A stretch of DNA of 64,000 nt, from NCBI RefSeq assembly GCF_018278905.1, contig NZ_CP046600.1, positions 3,100,001-3,164,000 on the forward strand, in the 5' to 3' direction. Below are positions 11,134-21,559 of the stretch, one piece after another. Numbering within the stretch: position 1 is the first letter of the stretch; each line of letters begins with the position of its first letter. The DNA comes from Mycobacterium spongiae. GTDB taxonomy: Bacteria; Actinomycetota; Actinomycetes; Mycobacteriales; Mycobacteriaceae. The notes beneath the pieces are model-generated. The model was not told where the DNA came from, did not search any database, and worked only from the letters and a program-made list of their open reading frames with translations. Made by a program: the position numbers and the translations under genes.

Positions 11134-11224
11134 ATCTACAACCCCAGCGTGCATACATCTACGGCCCCACGTGCAGCGAATCTACGAGCCGCATGGCGCA
11201 TATATACACGCGCCGACCGATGGC
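11134..11224 (+). repeat. 23-bp-period tandem repeats upstream of PE_PGRS (copy 2)
   Basis: Units begin at 11134, 11157 and 11180 (23 bp apart) and a decayed fourth begins at 11202, each starting ATCTAC or ATATAC, usually followed by rrCCCC. GCCGACCGATGG follows, as in copy 1. The last unit begins 104 bp before the ATG at 11306, the same distance as in the upstream paralogue. The rest of 10999-11305 contains no gene that I can support. Confidence 0.6.
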
Positions 11225-11305
11225 TTTCGCTCACCCAAGACACACACGATGACGGCGGGTCGTCTTGACCCGGGGGTTTGGTCGCGACCGATACGGAGGT
11301 AACCA

Positions 11306-13174
11306 ATGTCATTCGTGATCGCTGCGCCGGAGGCGCTGGCTGCGGTAGCCGCTGATTTGGCCAGTGTTGGGTCGGCTCTGCGCACGGCGAATTCGGCGGC
11401 GGCGTCGACGACTGCGGGAGTACTGGCCGCCGGTGCTGACGAGGTGTCGGCGGCTATCGCGTTGGTGTTCAGTGAACACGCCCAGACCTATCAGGCTTTC
11501 AGCGCCCACGCGGCGCGGTCCCATGACCAGTTCGTGGCGGCCTTGACTCGCGCTCAGGGTGCCTATGCGGCCGCCGAGGCCGCCAACGCCTCGTTGCAAC
11601 AGATCGAGCACGACGTGCTAGCCGTGATTAACACGCCCACCCAAGCGTTATTCGGGCGTCCGCTGATCGGCGACGGTACCGCCGGTGGGCCCGGGCAAGA
11701 CGGCGGGGCCGGCGGTTTGTTGTACGGCAACGGCGGGGCGGGCGGGGCCGGCGATGCAGCCAATCCCGGTGGCGGTAACGGTGGGGATGCCGGGCTGATC
11801 GGCAACGGCGGGGCCGGTGGGGCCGGCTTCAGCGCTGCTGCCGGGACCGGGGCACCCGGCGGTGTCGGCGGTGCCGGTGGGCACGGCGGGTGGCTCTACG
11901 GCAGCGGCGGCGCCGGTGGTCTCGGCGGCAGCGGCGGCAGCGGCGCCGTCAGTGCGGGTGTCGGCGGGAGCGGCGGCAACGGCGGCAACGGCGGTGTCGG
12001 CGGCGCTTCCGGACTGTGGGGCGGCGGCGGGCCTGGCGGCGAGGGCGGGCACGGCGGCACCGGCGGCCGGGGCGGCGACGGCGGCGGTGCGGGCGGCAAT
12101 GCGGGCCACGGCGCTGCCGGCGGGGCCGGCGGATGGCTGTTCGGAGACGGCGGCGCAGGCGGGGTGGGCGGGCACGGCGGCACCGGCGGCGACAGCGCAG
12201 GCTTTAACCACGCCGGCGGCGCTGGTGGCGACGGGGGCGCCGGCGGCATTGGCGGGGTTGGAGGGTCGCTGGTCGGAGCGGGCGGGGCCGGCGGCGCCGG
12301 CGGGCACGGCGGCACCGGCGGCACCGGCGCCGGCGGCGCGAATAGCGACGGGGGCGACGGCGGCGCGGGGGGCGACGGCGCTGCCGGCGGGGCCGGCGGT
12401 TTGCTGTTCGGCGATGGCGGGGCCGGCGGGGCGGGCGGACAAGGCGGCAACGCCGGCGACGGCGACATCCGTAGCAGCGCCGGGGGCAACGGCGGCACCG
12501 GTGGCGCCGGGGCGGTCGGCGGCACTGGCGGCCGGCTGGTCGGCAACGGCGGGGCCGGCGGCGCCGGCGGGCAAGGCGGCACCGGCGGCGATGTCACCGA
12601 CGCGTTCGGCGGCGACGGTGGCTTCGGCGGCGACGGAGCAGTCGGCGGCGCTGGCGGGTGGTTGATCGGCAGCGGCGGGGCCGGTGGCGTCGGCGGGCAA
12701 GGCGGCACCGGCGGCGACGGCGGCGACGACAGCAGCTTCAACGGCTTGGGCGGCAACGGCGGCAACGGCGGCAACGGCGCCGGCGGCGGCACCGGCGGGT
12801 GGCTGATCGGCAACGGCGGGGCCGGCGGCGCCGGCGGGCAAGGCGGCAACGGCGGCGACGACAACAGCAACCTCAACGGCACCGGCGGCAACGGCGGCAC
12901 CGGCGGCAACGGCGCCAGCGGCGGCACCGGTGGGTGGCTGATCGGTAGTGGCGGTAACGGCGGAGTGGGCGGGGCCGGGGGGCAAGGCGGGGCCAGCAAC
13001 AGTCCGGGCAGAGGGGGTCCCGGCGGCGACGGCGGTAACGGCGGCAACGCCCAGCTGATCGGCAACGGCGGCAACGGCGGCAACGCCGGCATTGGTGACA
13101 ACTCCGGGCTAGCAGGGAGCGGCGGCGCCGGCGGACTCCTGTTCGGCCCCAACGGCACGAACGGGTTGCCCTAA
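11306..13174 (+). CDS. PE_PGRS family protein
   Basis: 622 residues, a tandem paralogue of the preceding gene. The PE domain is nearly identical ([20 protein letters not shown], same [14 protein letters not shown] junction), then a PGRS domain of Gly-rich triplets with repeated [18 protein letters not shown] modules. CGGAGGTAACCA supplies a good ribosome site before the ATG. Expression is probably governed by the same upstream repeat array as its paralogue. It is followed 66 bp later by a PPE gene in the same direction, a PE-PE-PPE order often seen for co-secreted pairs, although PE_PGRS proteins are not usually PPE partners. Confidence 0.87.
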   Translation: MSFVIAAPEALAAVAADLASVGSALRTANSAAASTTAGVLAAGADEVSAAIALVFSEHAQTYQAFSAHAARSHDQFVAALTRAQGAYAAAEAANASLQQIEHDVLAVINTPTQALFGRPLIGDGTAGGPGQDGGAGGLLYGNGGAGGAGDAANPGGGNGGDAGLIGNGGAGGAGFSAAAGTGAPGGVGGAGGHGGWLYGSGGAGGLGGSGGSGAVSAGVGGSGGNGGNGGVGGASGLWGGGGPGGEGGHGGTGGRGGDGGGAGGNAGHGAAGGAGGWLFGDGGAGGVGGHGGTGGDSAGFNHAGGAGGDGGAGGIGGVGGSLVGAGGAGGAGGHGGTGGTGAGGANSDGGDGGAGGDGAAGGAGGLLFGDGGAGGAGGQGGNAGDGDIRSSAGGNGGTGGAGAVGGTGGRLVGNGGAGGAGGQGGTGGDVTDAFGGDGGFGGDGAVGGAGGWLIGSGGAGGVGGQGGTGGDGGDDSSFNGLGGNGGNGGNGAGGGTGGWLIGNGGAGGAGGQGGNGGDDNSNLNGTGGNGGTGGNGASGGTGGWLIGSGGNGGVGGAGGQGGASNSPGRGGPGGDGGNGGNAQLIGNGGNGGNAGIGDNSGLAGSGGAGGLLFGPNGTNGLP

Positions 13175-13240
13175 TTCTATTGGCCTGCGGCCCACCACGG
13201 GCGCCCGCAAGGCCGCCCATGACCGGTGAGAGGGATATGG

Positions 13241-16200
13241 ATGAGCATGACGAATTTTGCGGTGCTGCCGCCCGAGATCAATTCGGAGCGGATGTTTGCC
13301 GGTGCCGGGTCGGGGCCGTGGTTAGCGGCCGCGGCAGCCTGGGATGGACTGGCTGCAGCGTTAGATTCGGCGGCGGCCTCGTTTTCGTCGGTGGCCTTGG
13401 GATTGGCGGCCGAGTGGTGGCAGGGTCCGGCGTCGATGGCGATGGCGGCCGCGGCGGCGCCATACCGGAGCTGGCTTGCCGCAGCGGCTGCGCAAGCCGG
13501 GGGTGCGGCGATGCAGGCTAAGACGGCGGCCGCGGTCTACGACGCTGCACGCGCGGCCACGGCGCATCCGGCGTTGGTGGCCGCCAATCGCACGCGGCTG
13601 GTGTCACTGGTGGCCTCAAACTTGTTGGGCCAAAACACTCCGGCGATCGCGGCGACCGAGGCCGCATATGAACAGCTGTGGGCCCAGGACGTGGCGGCGA
13701 TGGTGGGATATCACAGTGGGGCCTCGGCCGTAGTGTCGCAGCTGACGCCCTGGCAGCAGGTACTGCACGCGCTACCCAGCCCGGCGGCGTTCGGCCTGCC
13801 GGCCCTTGTGAGTATCGCCAACGCCGGAATGGGGAACTTGGGCATCGGCAATATCGGTGACTACAACCTGGGCAGCGGAAACACCGGCTGGCTCAACCTG
13901 GGCAACGGGAATACCGGCAACGCTAACCTCGGCAGCGGGAATAGTCTCGGCAACACCAACCTGGGCAGCGGCAACCGAGGCTTCTTCAACCTCGGCAGCG
14001 GAAACATCGGCGATACGAACTTCGGCCTCGGCAATATCGGCAATCTCAACGTCGGCAGTGGCAACACCGGCGACGCCAACGTCGGCTTCGGAAACAACGG
14101 CGACGCAAACGTGGGCAGCGGCAACCAAGGCTTCTTCAACCTCGGTAGCGGAAACCAGGGCCGCGCGAACTTCGGCGGCGGAAACGGCGGTTCTTTCAAC
14201 GTGGGTAGTGGAAACGACGGCTCGTTCAACGTGGGCAGCGGAAACGACGGCTTCTTCAACGTGGGCTTCGGGAATTTCGGCAACAACAACCTGGGATTTG
14301 GAAACAACGGCAACAACAATATCGGTTTCGGGCTTTCCGGTGACAATATGATCGGCATCGGCGCCCTGAATTCGGGCATCGGCAACTTCGGCCTCGGGAA
14401 CTCCGGTGACAACAACATCGGTTTCTTCAACTCCGGCAGCAACAACATCGGCTTCTTCAACTCCGGGGACGGCAACTTTGGCTTCGCGAACTCCGGGGAC
14501 ACGAACACCGGCTTCGCCAACGCGGGCCCCACCAACACCGGCTTCGGCAACGCGGGCAGCAGCAACTTCGGCGTGGCGAACTCGGGCAATCTGAACATGG
14601 GCGCCGGGAATGCCGGCGGGCAGAACATGGGTTTCGGAAACTCGGGCAACATCAACGCCGGCAGCTTCAACTCGGGTTCGGCGAACGCTGGCGACGTCAA
14701 TTCGGGCGAGGCCAACACGGGGTGGGGTAACTCCGGTGCTCACAACACGGGGCTGTTCAACTCCGGGGATACCAACACCGGGCTGTTCAACTCGGGGGGC
14801 ACCAATACCGGCCTGTTCAACTCGGGCGGCCTGAATACTGGCATCGGTAGCTCGGTGACGCAGCCTGGTTCCAATTCGGGCTTCGGCAACACGGGCACCG
14901 GCAACTCGGGCTTCAACAACTCGGGTGACAACAATTCCGGCTTCGGCAACACCAACACCGGCGGCTTCTTGGGCAACTCCGGCTTCCAGAACACAGCCAC
15001 CTTTGGCTCCGGCTTCCAGAACACAGGCGACTCCAACTCGGGCCTGTTCAACTCGGGTAGCGGCAACGTTGGTGTCAACAACTCGGGCCGGAGCAACGCC
15101 GGCCTGTTCAACACCGGAGAAGTCACCTCAGGCATCGCAAACTCAGCTGTCAATCTCGGCTTCCCCTTCACCTCGGGCATCGCCAACTCGGGCATGAACA
15201 GCTCGGGGGTTTTCAACACCGGTGATGACCAGTCGGGCTTCTTCGGCGGCACCGGTCTCGCGTTTTCGATTGCGGCCCAGGTGCCCAGCCTGCCGGTGCT
15301 TGGCGCCCCCGCGACTAACAGCGCCGTCGGAAACTTGGGTATCGGCAATATCGGTGACTACAACTTGGGCAACGGCAATATCGGCAACGCCAACCTGGGC
15401 AGCGGGAATAGTCTCGGCAACGCCAACCTCGGCAGCGGCAACCAAGGCTTCTTCAACCTCGGCAGCGGAAACGACGGCGCCACCAACGTGGGCCTCGGCA
15501 ATATCGGCAATCTCAACGTCGGCAGTGGCAACACTGGCGACGCCAACGTCGGCTTCGGAAACAACGGCGACGCGAACGTGGGCAGCGGCAACCAAGGCTT
15601 CTTCAACCTCGGTAGCGGAAACCGCGGCCGCACGAACTTCGGCAACGGAAACGACGGCATGGTCAACTTCGGCAGCGGAAACGACGGCTCGTTCAACGTG
15701 GGCAGCGGAAACACCGGCCTCTCCAACGTCGGCTTCGGGAATTTCGGCAACAACAACCTGGGATTTGGAAACAACGGCAACAACAATATCGGCTTCGGGC
15801 TTTCCGGTGACAATATGATCGGCATCGGCGCCCTGAATTCCGGCATCGGGAACTTCGGCCTCGGTAACTCCGGTGACAACAACATCGGTTTCTTCAACTC
15901 CGGCAGCAACAACATCGGCTTCTTCAACTCCGGGGACGGCAACTTCGGCTTCGCGAACTCCGGGGACACCAACACCGGCTTCGCCAACGCAGGCCCCACC
16001 AACACCGGCTTCGCCAACACGGGCAACAGCAACTTCGGATTCGCGAACTCGGGCAACCTCAACATGGGCGCGGGCAACTCGGGCAACGTGAATATGGGTT
16101 TCGCGAACTCGGGCTTCCTCAACACCGGCAGTGTCAACTCAGGCGACTTCAATACCGGCGACGTCAACTCCGGCGAGGCCAACACGGGATGGTTTAACTC

Positions 16201-16651
16201 AGGCGATCGCAACACCGGCCTGTTCAACTCCGGCGACACCAATACCGGGCTGTTCAACTCGGGCGACCTCAACACCGGCTTCGGTAGCTCAGTGGCTCAG
16301 CTTGGTTCAAACTCGGGCTTCGGCAACACCGGCACCGGCAATTCGGGCTTCAACAATGCGGGCGATGGCAACTCCGGCTTCCAGAACGTGGGCGCCGCTA
16401 GCTCCGGCGTCCAGAACGCATTCGGAAGCGGCAACTCCGGCTTGCTCAACTCGGGTAGCAAGAACGTGGGCATCCATAACTCAGGCGAGTTCAACACCGG
16501 CCTGTTCAACACCGGCGAACGCACCGCAGGCCTTGCCAACTCGGCCGCCAACGTCGGCTTCCCTTTCACCTCCGGCTTGTTCAACTCGGGCATGAACACT
16601 TCCGGGGGTTTCAACACCGCCGACAACCAGTCTGGTTTCTTCGACGTGTGA
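13241..16651 (+). CDS. PPE family protein, MPTR subfamily, internally duplicated
   Basis: About 1136 residues. The PPE domain covers residues 1-180 ([39 protein letters not shown]). Then come two long MPTR blocks of NxGxGNxG repeats: block 1 runs from about 13811 to 15240 and block 2 from about 15322 to 16640, and they repeat the same order of pentapeptides, joined by a short non-repeat linker ([18 protein letters not shown]). The start is ATG 13241, with GAGAGG 8 nt upstream; ATG 13247 is an alternative. PPE-MPTR proteins are surface or secreted ESX-5 substrates. It converges with ppsA. Confidence 0.87.
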   Translation: MSMTNFAVLPPEINSERMFAGAGSGPWLAAAAAWDGLAAALDSAAASFSSVALGLAAEWWQGPASMAMAAAAAPYRSWLAAAAAQAGGAAMQAKTAAAVYDAARAATAHPALVAANRTRLVSLVASNLLGQNTPAIAATEAAYEQLWAQDVAAMVGYHSGASAVVSQLTPWQQVLHALPSPAAFGLPALVSIANAGMGNLGIGNIGDYNLGSGNTGWLNLGNGNTGNANLGSGNSLGNTNLGSGNRGFFNLGSGNIGDTNFGLGNIGNLNVGSGNTGDANVGFGNNGDANVGSGNQGFFNLGSGNQGRANFGGGNGGSFNVGSGNDGSFNVGSGNDGFFNVGFGNFGNNNLGFGNNGNNNIGFGLSGDNMIGIGALNSGIGNFGLGNSGDNNIGFFNSGSNNIGFFNSGDGNFGFANSGDTNTGFANAGPTNTGFGNAGSSNFGVANSGNLNMGAGNAGGQNMGFGNSGNINAGSFNSGSANAGDVNSGEANTGWGNSGAHNTGLFNSGDTNTGLFNSGGTNTGLFNSGGLNTGIGSSVTQPGSNSGFGNTGTGNSGFNNSGDNNSGFGNTNTGGFLGNSGFQNTATFGSGFQNTGDSNSGLFNSGSGNVGVNNSGRSNAGLFNTGEVTSGIANSAVNLGFPFTSGIANSGMNSSGVFNTGDDQSGFFGGTGLAFSIAAQVPSLPVLGAPATNSAVGNLGIGNIGDYNLGNGNIGNANLGSGNSLGNANLGSGNQGFFNLGSGNDGATNVGLGNIGNLNVGSGNTGDANVGFGNNGDANVGSGNQGFFNLGSGNRGRTNFGNGNDGMVNFGSGNDGSFNVGSGNTGLSNVGFGNFGNNNLGFGNNGNNNIGFGLSGDNMIGIGALNSGIGNFGLGNSGDNNIGFFNSGSNNIGFFNSGDGNFGFANSGDTNTGFANAGPTNTGFANTGNSNFGFANSGNLNMGAGNSGNVNMGFANSGFLNTGSVNSGDFNTGDVNSGEANTGWFNSGDRNTGLFNSGDTNTGLFNSGDLNTGFGSSVAQLGSNSGFGNTGTGNSGFNNAGDGNSGFQNVGAASSGVQNAFGSGNSGLLNSGSKNVGIHNSGEFNTGLFNTGERTAGLANSAANVGFPFTSGLFNSGMNTSGGFNTADNQSGFFDV

Positions 16652-16687
16652 ACCTGCCTCCGGCGACCCCGGGGCGGGTCTCCTCGG

Positions 16688-18982
16688 CTAGGCGCCGCCG
16701 CGTGCTGATTCCAGCAATAGTCGACGCTCGGCGGCAGCGACCGATCGCCGGGTGGCGCCGATCGCGTCCGGATTGACCGATACCGACGTGATTCCCATGC
16801 GGACCAGGTGCTCGGCGAAACTCGTGTTGGTGGACGGCGCTTGACCGCACAACGACGATGTGATGCCAAGCTTGCGCGCTGTCGCGACGATCCGGCCGAT
16901 GGCATCGAGTACGGCGCCGTCTGATTCGTCGAACAACTCGGCACAAACGTCGGAGTCGCGATCCACGCCGAGCACCAACTGCGTGAGGTCGTTGCTTCCG
17001 ATGGAAACGCCGTCAATGCCGAGGCCGACGTACTCGGGCAGCCAATAGATCACCGAGGGCACCTCCGCCATTACCCAGCGATGCAGGCCACGCTGCGCGC
17101 CCAGCGGGCTCCTATCGATCAGCGACAGGCACTCCTCCAGCTCCCATCGCGTGCGCACGAACGGAATCATCAGATGCACGTTGGGATTACGTTCGCGCAC
17201 CCGGGCCAGGGCCTCGAGTTCCAGCGCGAACAAGTCGGGCTCCTTGACATAGCGGTAACACCCGCGATAGCCGATCATCGGGTTGTTCTCGACGGGTTCG
17301 TAGGCTTCGCCGCCGTGTAATCCGCGAAACTCATTGCTGCGAAAATCGGTGGCGCGGTAAACGACCGGGCGACTCCCAAAGGGCGCCGCGATGCGGCCAA
17401 TGGAGGTCGCCAGGGCGCCTACCAGACCGTCCTGCTCACCATGGGCGATCAAGTCCCGCGGGTGGCGCCCGGAAAGTGCTTGGGTGAGTAGAAATTCAGC
17501 CCGAAGCAGCCCAACGCCATCGACGTCCTGTGCGGCGACGGCCTCGGCCGAATCGGGCATCGCCAGGTTGACGTAGATCTTGGTGCCGGTCGTCTCCGAG
17601 GCGGGCGCGGCCCCACCCGCTTCGACGGTCGATACGCGCACCTTCGGCGCCACTCGTCCAGGTTTGACGTTGCCGCGAGTGCCATCGACAGTGACCGTCT
17701 GGCCGTCTCGCAGAGTGGTGGTGGCGCCGCGGGCGCCGACGACGCAGGGAACCGCGAGCTCGCGCGCCACGATCGCCGCGTGACAGGTCATCCCGCCAGT
17801 CTCGGTCACCAGCGCCGCGGCGCGACGGATGGCCGGCAGCCAGTCCGGGTTGGTGATTGGCGCCACCAGGATCTCGTTGTCGCGCAACTTCGGACCCTCT
17901 TGGGGCGTGTGGAGCACACGCACCTGCCCAGAAGCCGAGCCCGGTGCCGCGGGCAGGCCGCGGAGCAGAACATCGGCGGTCTCCGAATCGACGGTTACCT
18001 TGCTGGGCAGTGTCGTTATGGGTCGGGCTTGCACCAGCCACGTCGTGCCCGCAGCTATCGCCCATTCCAGATCCTGGGGGCAGCCGTAGTGGGATTCGGT
18101 GGCCATTGCCAGCTCGGCGATCCGCTGTAGCGTGCTGTCATCGAGGACCCGCGCTTCCGCCTGCGCCTGGTCCAACTCGATGACGACATCGCTTCCGTCG
18201 GGGCCGCGTTCGATCTTGAAGGCTTGATACCCGATCCGAGCGTCGAGCACCGTGCGGGTCTGCTTATCGACGATGTAGGTGTCCGGTTGGACCTTGCCGG
18301 ACACCACGACCTCGCCTTGCCCGAGGGCGGCCTCAATGACGATATGGTCCGCCTCCCCGGTGCTCGGGTCATTGGTGAACGCGACGCCCGACTGTTCAGA
18401 GGCGATCATCTGCTGGACCACCACGGCCATAGCAGGGTCGGCGGCGAATCCGCGGCTGGCTCGGTAGGTCACCACCCGAGGACTGAACAACGAAGCCCAG
18501 CATTCCCGAACGGCATCGACGAGCGCCTCGTCGCCTGTGACGTTGGTCAATGTCTGATTCATCCCAGCAAACGAAGCATCCCGGCCATCCTCACCCGTGG
18601 CCGAAGACCGCACCGCCACAACGCAGTCGGACCCAAGGCCGCGATAAGCATCGAGCAGCTGTGCCCGTACGCCTTCGGTGACTCCGGCCTTGTTGACCAG
18701 TATCTGCATGCGTTGGCACAACTCGTCGAGCCGGGCGCTGTCGCCGACCTGCGCGAGCGCCTCGCGATGCAAAGCGGCCAGTTCGGAATCAACCCCACCC
18801 GCTTTCATCGATGTCAGGTAGCCCTCGCGCAGCACGACGAATCCGGGCGGGACCGGAAGGCCCGCGGCGACCAGTTCACCCAGATTGGCGCCCTTGCCTC
18901 CGGCTTCCTCAGCATCGCGAAGACGCAGTGCCGAGAAGTCCGAGATGTAATTGCTGACAACGGTGTTCGTTGACATTCGCAT
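16688..18982 (-). CDS. ppsA: Phosphoenolpyruvate synthase (pyruvate, water dikinase)
   Basis: 764 residues. The N-terminal ATP-grasp domain binds pyruvate and ATP (GGKGANLGELVAAGLPVPPG; AVRSSATGEDGRDASFAG). The central swivelling domain carries the phospho-His signature GGMTCHAAIVARELAVPCVVG-like (His of TCHA), and the C-terminal TIM barrel has IGSNDLTQLVLGVDRDS and a CGQAPS loop. It converts pyruvate + ATP to PEP + AMP + Pi, the entry to gluconeogenesis. ATG 18982 has AAAGGA just upstream; a second ATG lies two codons on. It begins 13 bp after the kinase stop at 18996, so it is the third gene of a USP-kinase-ppsA operon. M. tuberculosis lacks it here; M. smegmatis has one in its DosR locus. 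Confidence 0.88.
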   Translation of the reverse strand: MRMSTNTVVSNYISDFSALRLRDAEEAGGKGANLGELVAAGLPVPPGFVVLREGYLTSMKAGGVDSELAALHREALAQVGDSARLDELCQRMQILVNKAGVTEGVRAQLLDAYRGLGSDCVVAVRSSATGEDGRDASFAGMNQTLTNVTGDEALVDAVRECWASLFSPRVVTYRASRGFAADPAMAVVVQQMIASEQSGVAFTNDPSTGEADHIVIEAALGQGEVVVSGKVQPDTYIVDKQTRTVLDARIGYQAFKIERGPDGSDVVIELDQAQAEARVLDDSTLQRIAELAMATESHYGCPQDLEWAIAAGTTWLVQARPITTLPSKVTVDSETADVLLRGLPAAPGSASGQVRVLHTPQEGPKLRDNEILVAPITNPDWLPAIRRAAALVTETGGMTCHAAIVARELAVPCVVGARGATTTLRDGQTVTVDGTRGNVKPGRVAPKVRVSTVEAGGAAPASETTGTKIYVNLAMPDSAEAVAAQDVDGVGLLRAEFLLTQALSGRHPRDLIAHGEQDGLVGALATSIGRIAAPFGSRPVVYRATDFRSNEFRGLHGGEAYEPVENNPMIGYRGCYRYVKEPDLFALELEALARVRERNPNVHLMIPFVRTRWELEECLSLIDRSPLGAQRGLHRWVMAEVPSVIYWLPEYVGLGIDGVSIGSNDLTQLVLGVDRDSDVCAELFDESDGAVLDAIGRIVATARKLGITSSLCGQAPSTNTSFAEHLVRMGITSVSVNPDAIGATRRSVAAAERRLLLESARGGA

Positions 18983-18995
18983 TATCCTTTCGACG

Positions 18996-20510
18996 TCACA
19001 GAGTTCTATGCCAGATGTCGTAGGCTCGTCCCGCGGACTCGTCGAGGGGCGCAGACGTGTCAACCAGGTACGCGGTGTCCCAGCCTCCCTGCCGGGCGGC
19101 GAGCGCTGTCGCTATCTCAGGGGTCGCATCGGAGTTGCCCGCGGCTCGGGTGCTGATCCTGTCGGCCGTCATGTCGGCAGTCGCCGAACACCTGAGTTCG
19201 ACGATCGGCGAATGGGTTTCCTTCGCCAGCCTATGGGCCTGAGCGCGATCCCGCGGATCGCCCCAGGTGGCGTCGAGGATCACCGATTGTCCGGCGCCGA
19301 GCAACCGGTGGGCCTGGCGCAGGGCAGCGTCATAGACAGCTCGAACGTTGTCGCGGCTGTACAAACCCGAATCCAGCACGCCGGGTTGACCCTGGATGAC
19401 CCCGGATTCTGTGAGCTCGCGCCGCACGTCGTCGGTCGAGATGACTCGTGCGCCCACGCGTTGCGCGAGCGCGCGCGCGACGGTCGACTTTCCGGTGCCG
19501 GGGCTTCCGCCGACCAGCGCCAGCCGCACCGCGCCGTTGCAAAGATGCTCGGTCGCGATCGTGAGATGGCGCCCCGCGTCGGCACCGGCTTCGGTCTTGC
19601 CCTGCGCCATTCGCACACACTCGACTTTCGCCCGCACCACGGCGCGATACGCCAGGTAAAAGTCGCGCAGCGACGCGGGAGCGGTATCTCCCGAGTGCGC
19701 GGCGTAGCGGTCCAGGAAATACCCACCAAGATCTTTGCGGCCCAGGAACTCCAGGTCCATCGCCAGGAACGCGGCGTCGTCGATGCGGTCCACGTAGCGG
19801 AGTTCGTCGTCGAACTCCAGGCAATCGAGCAGGGCCGGCTCGCCATCCAGCAGAAATATGTCGTCGGCGAGCAGGTCTGCGTGGCCGTCAACAATGCAGC
19901 CTTCGTCAACCCGGCGCGTGAACAAAACATCGCGCCCACGGATGAATTCGTTCACCAGCTCCCCGATCCGGTCGACCACCTCCCCCGGAAACGCGCTACC
20001 GGCATAGCGGTCGAGCTCGGTGAGGTTGTCGTGCCAGCGCTTGGCTACCGCATCGACCTCGCCCTGGGCGCTGATGAGGCGGTTGCGCCCGGCGCGCTGG
20101 TGAAATCGGGACAAGACCGCGGCGACCGCGTCGAGGGCGTCTTCGACGGGTACCCCGCGGGTCACCATCGACGCCAGCCGTTGTGTGTCGTCATAGCGGC
20201 GCATGACGACAATAGGTTCGGGGTTCGCTCCGCCGGGGTCGCTGAGGTGGGCGATGCCGAGGTAACTTTGCGCGGCGAGCCGGCGGTTCAACTCGACTTC
20301 ACGGATGCATGCGCGCTCGCGCTGCTCCGTGGTGCGGAAGTCGCAAAAGTCGGTCACAACGGGCTTTTTCGCCTTGAACACCCGGTCGCCGACCAATACC
20401 ACCACCGCCGTGTGGGTTTCGCGCACATCCGCATACGGGGCACCCGGCGCCAGATCAGGCGCAGGCATGTCGGCAGCTATCGCGGCGTGGATCCGATCGC
20501 CGGGGTTCAC
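18996..20510 (-). CDS. Rv2004c-like protein: APH-type domain fused to P-loop kinase
   Basis: 504 residues, collinear with M. tuberculosis Rv2004c. The N-terminal half resembles aminoglycoside/choline phosphotransferases (KAKKPVVTDFCDF; HADLLADDIFLLDGEPALLDCLEF, with the catalytic-loop HxD-like Asp and a following Asp). The C-terminal half is a small-molecule kinase with P-loop VGGSPGTGKSTVA, then STDDVRREL and GDPRDRAQAHRLAKE. The substrate is unknown. Rv2004c is a DosR-regulon member in M. tuberculosis. It begins 18 bp after the stress-protein gene and runs directly into ppsA, so all three should share the DosR-like box at 21468. Confidence 0.88.
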   Translation of the reverse strand: MNPGDRIHAAIAADMPAPDLAPGAPYADVRETHTAVVVLVGDRVFKAKKPVVTDFCDFRTTEQRERACIREVELNRRLAAQSYLGIAHLSDPGGANPEPIVVMRRYDDTQRLASMVTRGVPVEDALDAVAAVLSRFHQRAGRNRLISAQGEVDAVAKRWHDNLTELDRYAGSAFPGEVVDRIGELVNEFIRGRDVLFTRRVDEGCIVDGHADLLADDIFLLDGEPALLDCLEFDDELRYVDRIDDAAFLAMDLEFLGRKDLGGYFLDRYAAHSGDTAPASLRDFYLAYRAVVRAKVECVRMAQGKTEAGADAGRHLTIATEHLCNGAVRLALVGGSPGTGKSTVARALAQRVGARVISTDDVRRELTESGVIQGQPGVLDSGLYSRDNVRAVYDAALRQAHRLLGAGQSVILDATWGDPRDRAQAHRLAKETHSPIVELRCSATADMTADRISTRAAGNSDATPEIATALAARQGGWDTAYLVDTSAPLDESAGRAYDIWHRTL

Positions 20511-20528
20511 GCGCCTCGAGCCCGACGC

Positions 20529-21416
20529 TCACTTCGGGCGCGCCACGATCACCGGCGTCCGAATGGCATGCAGGACAGCATTACTCACCGAACCGAGCAG
20601 CATGCCGGCAAAACCGCCACGACCGTGACTGCCGACCACAACCAGCTGGGCCGCTGCCGAACGCTCGACGAGCTGCCGTGCTGGGCGATCGCATACCACG
20701 ACCCGGCGGACCACCACGTCGGGATAGCGCTCTTGCCAGCCCGCCAAGCGTTCGGCGAGGCTGAGCTCCGCTTCGGCCTGCACCGTCGACCAGTTCAGCC
20801 CCGGAAGTTCGACCACCTCGACGTCGCTCCACGCGTGTAGCGCGATCAGCTCGACGCCGCGGCGCGACGCCTCGTCAAACGCGACTGCCAAGGCTTGCTC
20901 CGAGACCGGCGAACCGTCGATCCCCACCAACACCGGGGCGGGCTCCGCATCGGGCATTGGTGAGTCTTCGTCGCGGATGACGGCGACCGGGCAATTCGCA
21001 CGCCGCACCAAACTCGAACTCACCGAGCCGAGCAAACCCCGGGCCAACGCCCCGTGGCCGGAGGAACCCACCACCACCATCTCTGCCTCAGCGGAAAGCT
21101 CCACCATCGTCGGGATCGGCGCCGAAAACACGAGCTCGCTCGTGATGGTGAGCTTGCGATCAGCCGTGCTGGCTTCTTCGGCGATCTTGTGTGCTGCCGC
21201 AACGACCCGGCGCCCCTCGTCTTCCTGCCAGGTCCCCCACGTGTCCGGGTACGGAATCGGCGGCCACGTCGCGACGTCAGCGTTGACCACATGGAGCAGG
21301 TGCAGCGGGAGGTTTCTCATCCCCGCTTCGCGCGCAGCCCAACCGACTGCGGCGTTCGAAGCCGCCGAGCCGTCGACCCCCACAACGATGCCGAAACGTT
21401 CCACGGGTACTGACAT
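20529..21416 (-). CDS. Universal stress protein (Rv2005c orthologue)
   Basis: 295 residues with two USP domains in tandem. Each has the ATP-binding pattern: VVGVDGS ... [20 protein letters not shown], and [12 protein letters not shown] ... [20 protein letters not shown] (G-2x-G-9x-G-S/T). [17 protein letters not shown] matches my recollection of Rv2005c closely. Tandem USPs of this group bind ATP and help control growth arrest in hypoxia. It is first gene of the operon that continues with the Rv2004c-like kinase and ppsA. The start ATG 21416 is preceded by GAGGGAG. The promoter region is shared divergently with otsB1. Confidence 0.93.
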   Translation of the reverse strand: MSVPVERFGIVVGVDGSAASNAAVGWAAREAGMRNLPLHLLHVVNADVATWPPIPYPDTWGTWQEDEGRRVVAAAHKIAEEASTADRKLTITSELVFSAPIPTMVELSAEAEMVVVGSSGHGALARGLLGSVSSSLVRRANCPVAVIRDEDSPMPDAEPAPVLVGIDGSPVSEQALAVAFDEASRRGVELIALHAWSDVEVVELPGLNWSTVQAEAELSLAERLAGWQERYPDVVVRRVVVCDRPARQLVERSAAAQLVVVGSHGRGGFAGMLLGSVSNAVLHAIRTPVIVARPK

Positions 21417-21467
21417 TTCGTTCTCCCTCCATCACCAGCAACGCTATGAAATGCCACCGTGACCGGT

Positions 21468-21487
21468 CGTGAGGCTTTAGTCCCCAA
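21468..21487. promoter_or_regulatory. DosR-like box shared by USP operon and otsB1
   Basis: CGTGAGGCTTTAGTCCCCAA matches 15 of 20 positions of the DosR palindrome TTSGGGACTWWAGTCCCSAA, with a perfect right half (AGTCCCCAA). It sits 52 bp before the USP start and 73 bp before the otsB1 start, so one site may serve both directions. Confidence 0.7.
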
Positions 21488-21559
21488 TCTCATGGCCATG
21501 TGACCTTGATTGGTTGCGTAGCCGACGAATGAGGCCCGCGTTGTGGCATCGTCACCAGC

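Noticed and set aside
18951..20840. 629-codon plus-strand open frame across the kinase and USP genes
   Set aside because: It is the complement of two well-supported minus-strand genes and has no recognisable domain.
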